This document shows positions 30,624-39,857 of a stretch of 64,000 bases of DNA, in pieces. Numbering within the stretch: the first letter of the stretch is position 1; the number at the start of each line of letters is the position of its first letter. The stretch spans positions 3,162,001 through 3,226,000 of the forward strand of contig OZ245874.1 of NCBI GenBank assembly GCA_965229335.1. The letters are read 5' to 3'. The notes beneath the pieces are model-generated. The model worked only from the letters and a program-made list of their open reading frames with translations. It ran no database searches and was not told where the DNA came from. The stretch comes from JAFKFH01 sp017307375 (GTDB lineage: Bacteria > Pseudomonadota > Alphaproteobacteria > Ferrovibrionales > Ferrovibrionaceae). The translations under genes and the position numbers were made by a program.

Positions 30624-30815
30624 ATGACCGCCAACGCGAAGGTCCGGGTCACTCTGGTCCGTTCGGCCAACAAGCGCGAGATCGACCAGCAGCAGACGCT
30701 GGTCGGCCTCGGCCTGCGCAAGCTGCATTCGTCGCGCGAGCTCGAGGATACCCCCTCGGTGCGCGGGATGATCAACAAGGTCCGCCATCTGCTCGACGTC
30801 GACACCGTCGGCTGA
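30624..30815 (+). CDS. rpmD: 50S ribosomal protein L30
   Basis: A 63-residue ferredoxin-like protein ([40 protein letters not shown]). It lies 5 nt after rpsE. L30 is absent from some bacteria but is present and intact here. Confidence 0.96.
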   Translation: MTANAKVRVTLVRSANKREIDQQQTLVGLGLRKLHSSRELEDTPSVRGMINKVRHLLDVDTVG

Positions 30816-30845
30816 GCGCAGATCAAGGTCTAGAGGAACCAAGTC

Positions 30846-31346
30846 ATGCGTCTCAATCAGCTCGCTGACAACGAAGGCTCGCGCAAGTTCCGCATGCGCG
30901 TCGGCCGTGGCATCGGGTCGGGCAAGGGCAAGACCTCGGGCCGCGGCGTGAAGGGTCAGAAGGCGCGTACCGGCGTCAGCATCAAGGGCTTCGAAGGCGG
31001 CCAGATGCCGATCCATCGTCGCCTGCCCAAGCGCGGCTTCAACCCGCTGAACCGTCTCGAATTCGCGCCGGTGAACCTGGGCACGGTGCAGAAGGCGATC
31101 GACGCCGGCCGCATCGACGCCAGCCAGGCTATCACCTCCGACATCCTGCGTGACGCCGGCCTGGCCGATCGCCGCATGCCGGTGCGCCTGCTCGCCAAGG
31201 GCACGCTGACCGCGAAGGCGTCGTTTGCCGTCGATGCGGCTTCGGCCGCGGCGACCGCCCAGGTCGAGAAGGTCGGCGGTTCGGTGACGCTGCCGGCCGT
31301 CGAGGCCCCGGCCGAGCCGAAGGCCAAGAAAGAGAAGAAGAAGTAA
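30846..31346 (+). CDS. rplO: 50S ribosomal protein L15
   Basis: A 166-residue protein beginning [20 protein letters not shown]. The glycine-rich extended N-terminal arm ([20 protein letters not shown]) threads 23S rRNA, and the globular C-terminal domain follows. A lysine-rich tail (KAKKEKKK) ends the protein, as in other Alphaproteobacteria. Confidence 0.97.
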   Translation: MRLNQLADNEGSRKFRMRVGRGIGSGKGKTSGRGVKGQKARTGVSIKGFEGGQMPIHRRLPKRGFNPLNRLEFAPVNLGTVQKAIDAGRIDASQAITSDILRDAGLADRRMPVRLLAKGTLTAKASFAVDAASAAATAQVEKVGGSVTLPAVEAPAEPKAKKEKKK

Positions 31347-31360
31347 GTAACGGGCGTTAC

Positions 31361-31390
31361 CCGGGCGCCGCCCTTGCGGCTGGCGCCCGG
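31361..31390 (+). other. Large hairpin in the rplO-secY gap
   Basis: CCGGGCGCC (31361-31369) pairs with GGCGCCCGG (31382-31390). An inner GCC/GGC stem and CTTGC loop lie inside, with a single bulged T. The hairpin is flanked by direct GTTAC repeats and has no T tract. It probably stabilises the upstream mRNA end or dampens read-through, separating ribosomal genes from secY. Confidence 0.55.
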
Positions 31391-31477
31391 ATCGTTACCT
31401 ATTAGGCTTGCGTGTTCGCGCCGTCGGCTTTCCGCCCGGGAGGGGTTGGAGCGACGGCGCCGTAGTGGAGAGGGTCC

Positions 31478-32824
31478 ATGGCGTCAGCCGCCGAACAGCT
31501 CGCCGCCTCATTGAATTTCGGTGCCTTCGCCAAGGCGGAGGAGCTCAAGAAGCGCCTGTGGTTTACCCTGGGCGCGCTCATCGTCTACCGTCTCGGCACC
31601 TATATCCCGCTGCCCGGCATCGATCCGCATGTCCTGAGCGAGATGTTCCAGCAGGGGTCGACCGGCATTCTCGGCATGTTCGACGTGCTGGCCGGCGGCG
31701 CGCTGAGCCGCATGACGATCTTTGCGCTGACGATCATGCCCTATATCTCGGCATCGATCATCATCCAGCTCGGCACCGCGCTGTCGCCGAAGCTCGAGGC
31801 GCTGAAGAAGGAAGGCCCGACGGGCCGCAAGGTTCTCAACCAGTACACCCGCTATTTCACCGTCATCCTGGCGATCGCCCAGGCCTATGGCGTTGCCGTC
31901 GGCCTCGAGGCCGCGTCGGGCAGCCGCGGGGCGCTGGTGCTCGACCCCGGCCTGTTCTTCCGGGTGACCACGGTCCTGACGCTGACCGGCGGCACGCTGT
32001 TCCTGATGTGGCTGGGCGAGCAGATCCAGCAGCGCGGCATCGGCAACGGCATTTCGCTGATCATCATGGCCGGCATTGTTGCCGAGCTCCCCAGGGCGCT
32101 CGTGGGCACGCTCGAACTCGGCCGTACCGGTGCGCTGTCGACCATCTTCATCCTGTTCCTGCTGGTCATGGTCGTCGCCGTGATCGCCTTCGTCGTGTTC
32201 ATGGAGCGGGCCCAGCGACGTCTGCTGGTGCAGTACCCGAAGCGTCAGCACGGCAACCGTGTGTTCGGCGGCGAAGCCTCGCATCTGCCGTTGAAGATCA
32301 ATGCCGCCGGCGTCATCCCGCCGATCTTTGCCTCGTCGCTGCTGCTGATGCCGACGACCTTCGCCCAGTTCTCGGGCGGGCAGAACATGCCGGACTGGCT
32401 GGTGTGGATCTCGACGGCGCTGGGCCATGGCCGCCCGGCCTACGTCATCCTCTACATGGCGCTGATCATCTTCTTCGCCTTCTTCTACACCTCGATCCAG
32501 TTCAATCCGGTCGAGACTGCCGACAATCTGAAGAAGAACGGCGGCTTCATTCCGGGCATCCGCCCCGGCCAGCGCACGGCCGAGTATATCGACTACGTGC
32601 TGACCAGGCTGACGGTCATCGGTTCGCTCTATCTCTGCGTGGTCTGCCTCCTGCCGGAGATCCTGATCTCGCAGTATTCCGTGCCGTTCTATTTCGGCGG
32701 CACGTCGATCCTGATTATCGTGTCCGTGACCATGGATACGGTGGCGCAGATCCAGTCGCATCTGATCGCGCATCAGTATGAAGGCCTGATCAAGAAGGCC
32801 CGCCTGAAGGGGAGCAGGAAGTGA
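31478..32824 (+). CDS. secY: Protein translocase channel subunit SecY
   Basis: A 448-residue polytopic inner-membrane protein with about ten membrane helices. Signatures include GTYIPLPGIDP in the plug-proximal first segment and ALTIMPYISASIIIQL in helix 2. The cytosolic C5 loop region reads NLKKNGGFIPGIRPGQRTAEYI. It pairs with SecE (3739-3939) and SecG (not in the window). Its stop codon overlaps the adk start by 4 nt. Confidence 0.98.
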   Translation: MASAAEQLAASLNFGAFAKAEELKKRLWFTLGALIVYRLGTYIPLPGIDPHVLSEMFQQGSTGILGMFDVLAGGALSRMTIFALTIMPYISASIIIQLGTALSPKLEALKKEGPTGRKVLNQYTRYFTVILAIAQAYGVAVGLEAASGSRGALVLDPGLFFRVTTVLTLTGGTLFLMWLGEQIQQRGIGNGISLIIMAGIVAELPRALVGTLELGRTGALSTIFILFLLVMVVAVIAFVVFMERAQRRLLVQYPKRQHGNRVFGGEASHLPLKINAAGVIPPIFASSLLLMPTTFAQFSGGQNMPDWLVWISTALGHGRPAYVILYMALIIFFAFFYTSIQFNPVETADNLKKNGGFIPGIRPGQRTAEYIDYVLTRLTVIGSLYLCVVCLLPEILISQYSVPFYFGGTSILIIVSVTMDTVAQIQSHLIAHQYEGLIKKARLKGSRK

Positions 32825-33480
32825 GCAGCAGGCTAATTCTTCTCGGACCGCCGGGAGCCGGCAAGGGCACCCAGGCGCAGCGGCTGACCGAACAGCGGGG
32901 CCTGCCCCAGTTGTCGACCGGTGACATGTTGCGCGCGGCGGTCAAGGCGGGGACCGAGATCGGCCGCGAGGCCGAGGCGATCATGAAGCGTGGCGACCTG
33001 GTCCCCGATTCGGTCGTCGTCTCGATCATCGGCGAGCGGATCGACCAGCCTGACGCGAAGAATGGTTTCGTGCTCGACGGCTTTCCCCGGAACCCGGCCC
33101 AGGCCGCGGCGCTGGACGAGATGCTGCAGCAGCGCGGCCTGAGTCTCGATCATGTCATCGAGATGAAGGTAGACGACTCGGCCCTGATCGAGCGGATCAC
33201 CGGCCGTTTCACCTGTGCCAAATGCGGCACGGGGTATCACGACCGCTTCAAGCCGACCAAGGTTCCCGGCGTTTGCGATTCGTGCGGCTCGACCGAGTTC
33301 GTGCGCCGCCCCGACGACAAGGCCGAGACCGTGAAATCCCGTCTTGACGTCTATCACGCGCAGACTGCGCCCTTGCTGCCCTACTATCGGGCGAAGGGTA
33401 TCCTGCACGAGGTTGACGGCATGGCGGAAATGGATGAGGTTACCCGACAGATCGGCAACGTCCTCGATGGGCGTGGTTGA
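32821..33480 (+). CDS. adk: Adenylate kinase, zinc-lid type
   Basis: A 219-residue nucleoside monophosphate kinase (ATP + AMP to 2 ADP). It starts at a GTG (32821) overlapping the secY stop as GTGA. The P loop is GPPGAGKGTQ (residues about 8-17), and LDGFPRNPAQA follows. The lid carries C-x2-C and C-x2-C pairs (CAKCGTGYH ... CDSCGSTEF, residues about 132-160), the structural zinc site. The stop codon lies inside the -35 box of the next promoter. Confidence 0.97.
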   Translation: MSSRLILLGPPGAGKGTQAQRLTEQRGLPQLSTGDMLRAAVKAGTEIGREAEAIMKRGDLVPDSVVVSIIGERIDQPDAKNGFVLDGFPRNPAQAAALDEMLQQRGLSLDHVIEMKVDDSALIERITGRFTCAKCGTGYHDRFKPTKVPGVCDSCGSTEFVRRPDDKAETVKSRLDVYHAQTAPLLPYYRAKGILHEVDGMAEMDEVTRQIGNVLDGRG

Positions 33481-33504
33481 CTTTCGGTATACGGTGCATA
33501 TAAT
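33477..33504 (+). promoter_or_regulatory. Strong sigma70-type promoter of the alpha operon
   Basis: TTGACT (33477-33482), a 16-bp spacer and a perfect TATAAT (33499-33504). The -35 box overlaps the adk stop codon (TGA at 33478-33480). It lies 83 bp before the rpsM start and should uncouple rpsM-rpsK-rpoA-rplQ from the upstream cluster. Confidence 0.8.
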
Positions 33505-33586
33505 CGCGCGCCCGAGCTAGCGCCGCGATGGCATGACCTCTTGACAAGCTAGTTTCGACAGAATTGACGACACGAGGAGACCGAGC

Positions 33587-33955
33587 GTGGCGCGTATTGC
33601 CGGCGTGAATATCCCGACCAACAAGCGCGTTGTCATCGCCCTGACCTATATCTATGGGATCGGGCCGTACAACGCTGAGAGCATCTGCAAGAAGGTCGGG
33701 ATCCCGGCCGAGCGGCGCGTCAACGAACTCGCCGAGTCGGAAGTTATTCAGATCCGCGAGCTGATCGACCGCGAATACCGCGTCGAGGGCGACCTCCGCC
33801 GTGAAGTCGCGATGAACATCAAGCGGTTGATGGACCTGGGCTGCTATCGCGGCCTGCGCCATCGCCGTGGTCTGCCGGTCCGTGGCCAGCGTACCCACAC
33901 GAATGCGCGCACGCGCAAGGGTCCGGCCAAGGCGATCGCGGGCAAGAAGAAGTAA
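33587..33955 (+). CDS. rpsM: 30S ribosomal protein S13
   Basis: A 122-residue 30S head protein read from a GTG at 33587 ([20 protein letters not shown]), with CGAGGAGACCGAGC upstream. The helix-two-turn-helix region is followed by the signature [20 protein letters not shown]. The basic C-terminal tail ends AIAGKKK. Confidence 0.98.
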   Translation: MARIAGVNIPTNKRVVIALTYIYGIGPYNAESICKKVGIPAERRVNELAESEVIQIRELIDREYRVEGDLRREVAMNIKRLMDLGCYRGLRHRRGLPVRGQRTHTNARTRKGPAKAIAGKKK

Positions 33956-33991
33956 GCTGCGCGATCCTGCGCCTATCTCTGAAGGTTTGCT

Positions 33992-34384
33992 ATGGTGAAA
34001 GACAAGACCGCGCGTCCGCGCCGCAAAGAGAAGAAGAACATCACGTCGGCGGTCGCCCACGTGAATGCCTCCTTCAACAATACCATGATCACCATCACCG
34101 ATGCCCAGGGGAACACCATCTCCTGGTCGTCGGCCGGTGCCCAGGGTTTCAAGGGTTCGCGCAAGTCGACCCCCTATGCCGCGCAGGTCGCCGCCGAGCA
34201 GGCCGGCCGCAAGGCGCAGGAGCACGGCGTCCGCACCATCGAGGTCGAGGTGAAGGGCCCGGGGTCGGGGCGTGAATCGGCACTGCGCGCGCTGCAGGCG
34301 GTCGGTTTCACCGTGACCGCGATCCGTGACGTGACGCCGATCCCGCATAACGGCTGCCGGCCGCCCAAGCGTCGGCGCGTCTGA
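33992..34384 (+). CDS. rpsK: 30S ribosomal protein S11
   Basis: A 130-residue platform protein with [20 protein letters not shown] and the C-terminal signature [20 protein letters not shown]. rpsD (S4), which follows rpsK in enterics, is absent, as usual in Alphaproteobacteria. Confidence 0.98.
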   Translation: MVKDKTARPRRKEKKNITSAVAHVNASFNNTMITITDAQGNTISWSSAGAQGFKGSRKSTPYAAQVAAEQAGRKAQEHGVRTIEVEVKGPGSGRESALRALQAVGFTVTAIRDVTPIPHNGCRPPKRRRV

Positions 34385-34402
34385 TTGGCGTTTGAACCGC
34401 GT

Positions 34403-34437
34403 CGGCGCCGCTGCCAGGAAATCTGGCAGCGGCGCCG
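34403..34437 (+). other. 15-bp perfect hairpin between rpsK and rpoA
   Basis: CGGCGCCGCTGCCAG (34403-34417) and its exact complement at 34423-34437 enclose a GAAAT loop. It is not followed by a T tract (GCGGCTTTCC). It is the most stable hairpin in the alpha operon and lies about 65 nt before rpoA. It may act as an RNase III cleavage site or as a partial terminator that tunes rpoA relative to the ribosomal genes. Confidence 0.65.
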
Positions 34438-34501
34438 CGCGGCTTTCCATTGAGCGCTAGGCGATCGCCGGCGCTGGCGCTGAACGAACTTGGGGTGCCG
34501 C

Positions 34502-35518
34502 ATGATTCAAAAGAATTGGACTGAATTAATCAAGCCGAACAAGCTGCAGGTCGAGCCTGGTGCCGACGCCGCGCGTGTCGCGACGATCGTCGCCGAGCCG
34601 CTGGAGCGCGGTTTCGGCCTGACGCTCGGCAACGCGTTGCGCCGGGTGCTGCTGTCGTCGCTGCAGGGCGCGGCCGTCACCGCCGTCAAGATCGACGGCG
34701 TGCTGCATGAATTCTCCTCGATGCCGGGCGTCCGTGAGGACGTGACCGACGTTGTCCTGAACATCAAGGCGATCGCGCTGCGCATGCACGGCGATGGCCC
34801 GAAGCGCATGCATCTGAATGCCAAGGGGCCGGTCGAAGTCACTGCCGGCATGATCGAGTCGGGTCACGATATCGAGATCATGAACCCGAACCTGGCGCTT
34901 TGCACCCTCGATGCCGGCGCGACGCTGAAGATGGAACTGACCGTCGACACCGGCAAGGGTTACGTCCCCGGCTCGTCGAACCGGCCGGAAGACGCGCCGA
35001 TCGGCCTGATTCCGGTCGACGCGCTGTACAGCCCGGTGCGCAAGGTTTCCTACAAGGTCGAGAACACCCGCGAGGGCCAGGTCCTCGACTATGACCGCCT
35101 GGTCATGGTCGTCGAGACCAACGGCGCAGTGCGCCCCGAGGATGCGGTAGCCTATGCCGCCCGTATCCTCCAGGACCAGCTGCAGCTGTTCATCAACTTC
35201 GAGGAGCCGCGGGCCGAATCGCGCGGCGCCACGACGGCCGAGCCGGAGTTCAACCCGAACCTGCTGCGCCGCGTCGACGAACTCGAGCTGTCGGTGCGTT
35301 CGGCGAACTGCCTGAAGAACGACAACATCGTCTATATCGGTGATCTGATCCAGAAGACCGAGGCGGAGATGCTGCGGACGCCGAATTTCGGCCGCAAGTC
35401 GCTCAACGAGATCAAGGAAGTTCTCGCCCAGATGGGCCTGCATCTCGGTATGCATGTCCCGAACTGGCCGCCGGAGAACATCGAAGAGCTCGCCAAGAAA
35501 CTGCACGATCAGTTCTGA
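34502..35518 (+). CDS. rpoA: DNA-directed RNA polymerase subunit alpha
   Basis: A 338-residue protein. The N-terminal assembly domain has [20 protein letters not shown] (residues about 38-57). A linker precedes the C-terminal domain ([33 protein letters not shown]) that contacts UP elements and activators. It starts at the ATG at 34502 ([10 protein letters not shown]) after CTTGGGGTG. Confidence 0.98.
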   Translation: MIQKNWTELIKPNKLQVEPGADAARVATIVAEPLERGFGLTLGNALRRVLLSSLQGAAVTAVKIDGVLHEFSSMPGVREDVTDVVLNIKAIALRMHGDGPKRMHLNAKGPVEVTAGMIESGHDIEIMNPNLALCTLDAGATLKMELTVDTGKGYVPGSSNRPEDAPIGLIPVDALYSPVRKVSYKVENTREGQVLDYDRLVMVVETNGAVRPEDAVAYAARILQDQLQLFINFEEPRAESRGATTAEPEFNPNLLRRVDELELSVRSANCLKNDNIVYIGDLIQKTEAEMLRTPNFGRKSLNEIKEVLAQMGLHLGMHVPNWPPENIEELAKKLHDQF

Positions 35519-35562
35519 TCGCGTCACGTCCGAGAAGAGACTAGAGTCCAAGGAGAACAGCC

Positions 35563-35985
35563 ATGCGCCACCGCAATGCCGGCCGCAAGCTCAACAAGTC
35601 CACCACGCATCGCCGGGCGATGTTCGCGAATATGGCCGTGGCGCTGATCAAGCACGAGCAGATCACCACCACCCTGCCCAAGGCGAAGGAGCTCAAGCCC
35701 GTCGTCGAACAGCTGATCACGCTGGGCAAGCGCGGCGATCTGCATGCCCGCCGCCAGGCGCTGGCCTATCTGCCGGAGAAGTCGGCGGTCGACAAGCTGT
35801 TCAGCGTGCTGAACAGCCGGTATGCGACCCGCGCCGGTGGCTACACCCGCGTGCTGAAGGCCGGTTTCCGCTATGGCGACGCGGCGGCGATGGCCGTCGT
35901 CGAGCTGGTCGACCGCGATCCCTCGGCCAAGGGCCAGGATTCCGGCCCGACTGCCGAAGCCGGCGCGGAAGAGGCGGCGGCCTGA
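35563..35985 (+). CDS. rplQ: 50S ribosomal protein L17
   Basis: A 140-residue protein beginning [20 protein letters not shown], with the signature [23 protein letters not shown]. An acidic alanine-rich tail (EAGAEEAAA) replaces the longer tails seen elsewhere. It is the last gene of the alpha operon, followed by a terminator. Confidence 0.98.
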   Translation: MRHRNAGRKLNKSTTHRRAMFANMAVALIKHEQITTTLPKAKELKPVVEQLITLGKRGDLHARRQALAYLPEKSAVDKLFSVLNSRYATRAGGYTRVLKAGFRYGDAAAMAVVELVDRDPSAKGQDSGPTAEAGAEEAAA

Positions 35986-36017
35986 TCGCCGCCCTCTGAT
36001 CTCGGACGAGTTAAGGG

Positions 36018-36050
36018 AAGGGCCGGCCTTGCGCCGGCCCTTTCTTCATT
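36018..36050 (+). terminator. Intrinsic terminator of the alpha operon (after rplQ)
   Basis: GGGCCGGC (36020-36027) pairs with GCCGGCCC (36033-36040) around CTTGC. Flanking AA and TTTCTTCATT extend the stem and supply the U-rich tail. It lies 33 nt after the rplQ stop. Confidence 0.92.
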
Positions 36051-36160
36051 CTGAACCGATCTCCGTCGATGCGGCGGCACGGTTCTTCAGGCCGCCCCTT
36101 GCAATTGCCCAGGCAGGGGACAAGTCTGGACAAGCTAGACCAGCCTCCACAGGGATGACG

Positions 36161-37567
36161 ATGAGACGCTTCGCCGCTGCCTTGTTCGCCCTTGCGCTGT
36201 TGCCGCTGCCGGTGGCGGCGCAGGACCGCGCGTTGCCGCAGACCCGTGCCGATATTCAGCTCTCTTTTGCCCCGGTGGTCCGCCAGGTATCGCCGGCGGT
36301 GGTCAATATCTATTCGCGACGGGTCGAACAGGTCCGTTCGGTCCCGCCGCTGTTCGAGGATCCGCTGTTCCGGCGCTTTTTCGGCGACCAGCTGATGTTC
36401 GGCCAGCAGCCGCGCGAGCGGGTGCAGCAGTCGCTGGGCTCCGGCGTCGTCGTCGATGCCGACGGTGTGATCGTCACCAACAACCATGTCATCGAGGGGG
36501 CGACCGAAATCGTCGTCGCGCTGGCCGATCGGCGCGAATTCGAAGCCAAGTTGCTGGCGGCCGACCCGAAGACCGACCTCGCCGTGCTGCGGATCGATAC
36601 CAAGGGCGAGCATCTGCCGGTGCTGGCCTTCCGCGATTCCGACGATATCGAGATCGGCGACCTGGTGCTGGCCGTCGGCAATCCGTTCGGTGTCGGCCAG
36701 ACGGTGACGCAGGGTATCGTCTCGGGCCTCGCCAGGACCGGCGTCGGCGACGGCGACACCCAGTCGTTCATCCAGACCGATGCCGCGATCAATCCCGGCA
36801 ATTCGGGCGGCGCGCTGGTGACGATGGACGGGCGCCTGGTCGGGATCAATACCGCGATCTATTCGCGCTCCGGCGGGTCGATGGGCATTGGCTTCGCCAT
36901 TCCTTCGAACCTGGTCAACCAGACCGTCCATCAGGCGGTGACCGGCAAGGGCATCGTGCGCCCCTGGCTCGGCGCCGGCGGCCAGATGGTCACCGCCGAG
37001 CTGGCGACCGGGCTCGGCCTCGCCCGGCCGGCCGGCGTGCTGCTCTCCGACATTTATGCCGGCGGTCCCGCCGACCGGGCCGGGTTGAAGACCGGCGACG
37101 TCATTATCAAGGTCGATGGCCGCGAAGTGCTCGACCCACGCGCGCTGAAGTTCCGGATCGCCGCCCGCGGCGTCGGCGAGACCGCGACCCTCGACGTCCT
37201 GCGCAAGGGCGAAGACAAGAAGATTGCCCTGCCGCTCGAGACGCCGCCCGAGAATCCGCCGCGCGACATCACCACCCTGACCGGCAATGGGCCGCTGTCG
37301 GGCGCCATCGTCGGCAACATGTCGCCGGCCTATAACGAGGAACTGGGCCTCGACAGTTTCGGCCGTGGCGTGGTCGTGACCGACGCGACGCCGAACGGCC
37401 TGGTCCGGCAGACCGGCCTGCGCCGCGGCGACGTGCTGGTCGAGGTCAACGGGGTCAAGATCGCGACCGTCACCGATCTCAAGGCCGTCGTGCAGAAGGG
37501 CGGCCGGGACTGGCGGCTGACGGTGCGTCGCGGCGACCAGATGCTGAGCCTGAAGTACAGGGTGTGA
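36161..37567 (+). CDS. Do/HtrA-family periplasmic serine protease with two PDZ domains
   Basis: A 468-residue protein. The start at 36161 (MRRFAAALFALALLPLPVAA) is favoured because AGGG lies 6 nt upstream; an alternative ATG is at 36155. A signal peptide ends near residue 20. The trypsin-like triad is His109 (NNHVIEG), Asp139 (KTDLAVLRID) and Ser215 (NPGNSGGAL). A PDZ domain covers about 265-350 (GGPADRAGLKTGDVIIKVDG) and a second about 375-465. The length fits DegQ/DegP-type proteases, which degrade or chaperone misfolded envelope proteins. Its stop overlaps the rarA start by 4 nt. Confidence 0.93.
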   Translation: MRRFAAALFALALLPLPVAAQDRALPQTRADIQLSFAPVVRQVSPAVVNIYSRRVEQVRSVPPLFEDPLFRRFFGDQLMFGQQPRERVQQSLGSGVVVDADGVIVTNNHVIEGATEIVVALADRREFEAKLLAADPKTDLAVLRIDTKGEHLPVLAFRDSDDIEIGDLVLAVGNPFGVGQTVTQGIVSGLARTGVGDGDTQSFIQTDAAINPGNSGGALVTMDGRLVGINTAIYSRSGGSMGIGFAIPSNLVNQTVHQAVTGKGIVRPWLGAGGQMVTAELATGLGLARPAGVLLSDIYAGGPADRAGLKTGDVIIKVDGREVLDPRALKFRIAARGVGETATLDVLRKGEDKKIALPLETPPENPPRDITTLTGNGPLSGAIVGNMSPAYNEELGLDSFGRGVVVTDATPNGLVRQTGLRRGDVLVEVNGVKIATVTDLKAVVQKGGRDWRLTVRRGDQMLSLKYRV

Positions 37568-38880
37568 GCGACGATCTGTTCGGCCGTCCGGCCAGCGCCG
37601 CAGGCGCGCCGCTGGCCGAACGGTTGCGCCCGCAATCGCTTGCCGACGTCATCGGCCAGGACCATCTGCTGAAAGGCGAGGGGCCGTTGGCGCGCATGCT
37701 GGCGGCCCGCCGGCTGTCGTCGCTGATCCTGTGGGGGCCGCCGGGCACCGGCAAGACGACGATCGCGCGCCTGCTGGCCGAACAGGTCGGCTTGGCCTTT
37801 TCGCCGATCTCGGCCGTGTTTTCCGGCGTGGCCGATCTGCGCAAGGTCTTCGACACCGCCAAGGGGCGGCGGCTGGCAGGCACCGGCACGCTGCTTTTCG
37901 TCGACGAGATCCATCGCTTCAACCGTTCGCAGCAGGATGCCTTCCTGCCTTACGTCGAGGACGGCACCGTGGTGCTGGTCGGTGCCACCACCGAGAATCC
38001 GTCCTTCGAGCTGAACGGCGCCTTGCTCTCGCGCGCGCGCGTCCTCGTCCTGAACCGGCTGGACGATTTTGCGCTCGAAGCGCTGCTGTCGCGGGCCGAG
38101 GACGAGATGGGGCGGTCGCTGCCCATCGATGGCGATGCACGGATTGCCCTGCGCGCCATGGCCGATGGCGACGGGCGCTACTGCCTCAATCTGGCCGAGG
38201 CGCTGTTCGACTTGGGCGAATTGGCCGACCCGCTCGACCCCGCCGGGCTGGCCCGCGCGGTGCAACGGCGCGCGCCGCTCTACGACAAGGCGCAGGAAGG
38301 CCACTACAATCTGATCTCGGCGCTGCACAAGTCGCTGCGCGGTTCCGATTGCGATGCGGCGCTCTATTGGCTCGCCCGCATGCTCGCCGGGGGCGAGCAG
38401 CCCCTCTACATCCTGCGGCGGCTGGTGCGCTTTGCGGTCGAGGATATCGGGCTTGCCGATCCCCAGGCGCTGGTCCAGGCGACCGCGGCCAAGGAGGCCT
38501 ACGACTTCCTCGGCTCGCCGGAAGGCGAACTGGCGGTGGCGCAGGCGGTAATCTACCTGGCCACCGCGCCGAAATCGAACGCGGCCTATGTCGCCTACAA
38601 GGAATCGACCAAGGCGGCCCGGGATACCGGGTCGCTGATGCCGCCGATGCATATCCTGAACGCGCCGACCCGCTTGATGAAGGACCTGGGCTACGGCCGG
38701 AACTACAATTACGACCATGACGCCGAGGATGGTTTCTCGGGCCAGAACTACTTTCCGGAAAAGATGGCGCGCCGGCGGTTCTATCGGCCGGTCGAGCGCG
38801 GTTTCGAGCGCGAGATCACCAAGCGCCTGGACTATTGGAATCGCCTGCGCCACAAGCGCGCAGCAGAGAATGAGGAGTGA
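37564..38880 (+). CDS. rarA: Replication-associated recombination protein RarA (MgsA)
   Basis: A 438-residue AAA+ ATPase read from a GTG at 37564 that overlaps the protease stop. Walker A is WGPPGTGKTTIAR (residues about 57-69) and Walker B is LLFVDEIHRFN. The sensor region is VLVGATTENPSFELN, and the MgsA C-terminal tetramerisation domain contains STKAARDTGSLMPPMHILNAPT. RarA acts at stalled replication forks and resembles clamp-loader subunits. Confidence 0.95.
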   Translation: MSDDLFGRPASAAGAPLAERLRPQSLADVIGQDHLLKGEGPLARMLAARRLSSLILWGPPGTGKTTIARLLAEQVGLAFSPISAVFSGVADLRKVFDTAKGRRLAGTGTLLFVDEIHRFNRSQQDAFLPYVEDGTVVLVGATTENPSFELNGALLSRARVLVLNRLDDFALEALLSRAEDEMGRSLPIDGDARIALRAMADGDGRYCLNLAEALFDLGELADPLDPAGLARAVQRRAPLYDKAQEGHYNLISALHKSLRGSDCDAALYWLARMLAGGEQPLYILRRLVRFAVEDIGLADPQALVQATAAKEAYDFLGSPEGELAVAQAVIYLATAPKSNAAYVAYKESTKAARDTGSLMPPMHILNAPTRLMKDLGYGRNYNYDHDAEDGFSGQNYFPEKMARRRFYRPVERGFEREITKRLDYWNRLRHKRAAENEE

Positions 38881-38882
38881 CC

Positions 38883-39857
38883 ATGAGCGGCGTCGTGACC
38901 CGCAAGGTGTCGGCCGACGAGGCCGATATCCGGCTGGACCGCTGGTTCAAGCGCCATTACCCGGCCCTGGGCCATGGCAAGCTGGAAAAATTGCTGCGCA
39001 CCGGCCAGATCCGGGTCAACGGTGGCAGGGCCAAGGCCGCCGATCGGCTGCAGCCCGAGCAGCAGATCCGGATTCCGCCGCTGAGCGAAGAAGAGACGGC
39101 CGCCCCCAAGCCGCCGCCGCGGCGCGTCGATCCCCAGGCGATCCGCGACCTGGAAAAGCGCATCCTCTACAAGGATGACTGGGTGATCGCGCTGAACAAG
39201 CCGGCGGGGCTGGCGACGCAGGGCGGGACCGGCCAGGCCATCCATCTCGACATGATGCTCGATGGCCTGCGCTATGGCGGTGATCGGCCACGGCTGGTGC
39301 ACCGTCTCGACAAGGACACGTCGGGGGTGCTGCTGCTGGCGCGCAGCGCCTCGGCCGCCGCCAAGCTTGCCGCCTGCTTCCGCGACAAGACGACGCGCAA
39401 GCTCTATTGGGCGCTGACCGTCGGCACGCCGCGGCCGCGCCAGGGCAAGATCGACCTGCCGCTGGCGAAGGTGGCCGTCGCCGGCGGCGAGCGCATCATG
39501 ACCGAGGGCGAGGAGGGCAAGCCCGCGGTTACCCTGTTCCACACGATCGACCATGCCCGCGACAAGCTCGCCTGGCTCGGCCTGATGCCGCTGACCGGCC
39601 GCACGCACCAGTTGCGTGCCCACTGCCTGGCGCTCGGCTGCCCGATCGTCGGCGACGTCAAATATGGCGGCGAGGTCGCGCGGCTCGATACCGAAGGCGT
39701 GCCCAATCAGCTGCATCTGCATGCCCGGCGTATCGAGATGCCGCATCCCAATGGCGGGCTGCTGCGTGTCGTCGCACCGCCGCCGAAACATATCCGCGAT
39801 TCGTTGAAGGTACTGGGGCTGGTCGACGACGAGACGGCCGACGAGTTCCCGGGATGA
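38883..39857 (+). CDS. rluC: RluA/RluC-family 23S rRNA pseudouridine synthase
   Basis: A 324-residue protein starting at the ATG at 38883 (MSGVVTRKVSADEADIRLDR), with GAGGAGTG 5 nt upstream; an in-frame GTG at 38877 also overlaps rarA. An N-terminal S4 RNA-binding domain (residues about 14-65) precedes the synthase domain. The catalytic Asp143 lies in HRLDKDTSGVLLLA, and GRTHQLRAHCLALGCPIVGD follows. S4 plus RluA architecture matches RluC, which modifies 23S rRNA uridines 955, 2504 and 2580 in E. coli. The exact target here is inferred. Confidence 0.88.
   Translation: MSGVVTRKVSADEADIRLDRWFKRHYPALGHGKLEKLLRTGQIRVNGGRAKAADRLQPEQQIRIPPLSEEETAAPKPPPRRVDPQAIRDLEKRILYKDDWVIALNKPAGLATQGGTGQAIHLDMMLDGLRYGGDRPRLVHRLDKDTSGVLLLARSASAAAKLAACFRDKTTRKLYWALTVGTPRPRQGKIDLPLAKVAVAGGERIMTEGEEGKPAVTLFHTIDHARDKLAWLGLMPLTGRTHQLRAHCLALGCPIVGDVKYGGEVARLDTEGVPNQLHLHARRIEMPHPNGGLLRVVAPPPKHIRDSLKVLGLVDDETADEFPG

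Noticed and set aside
31408..32781. A 457-codon plus-strand frame overlapping secY
   Set aside because: It is an alternate frame of secY; the secY frame carries all the conserved membrane segments.
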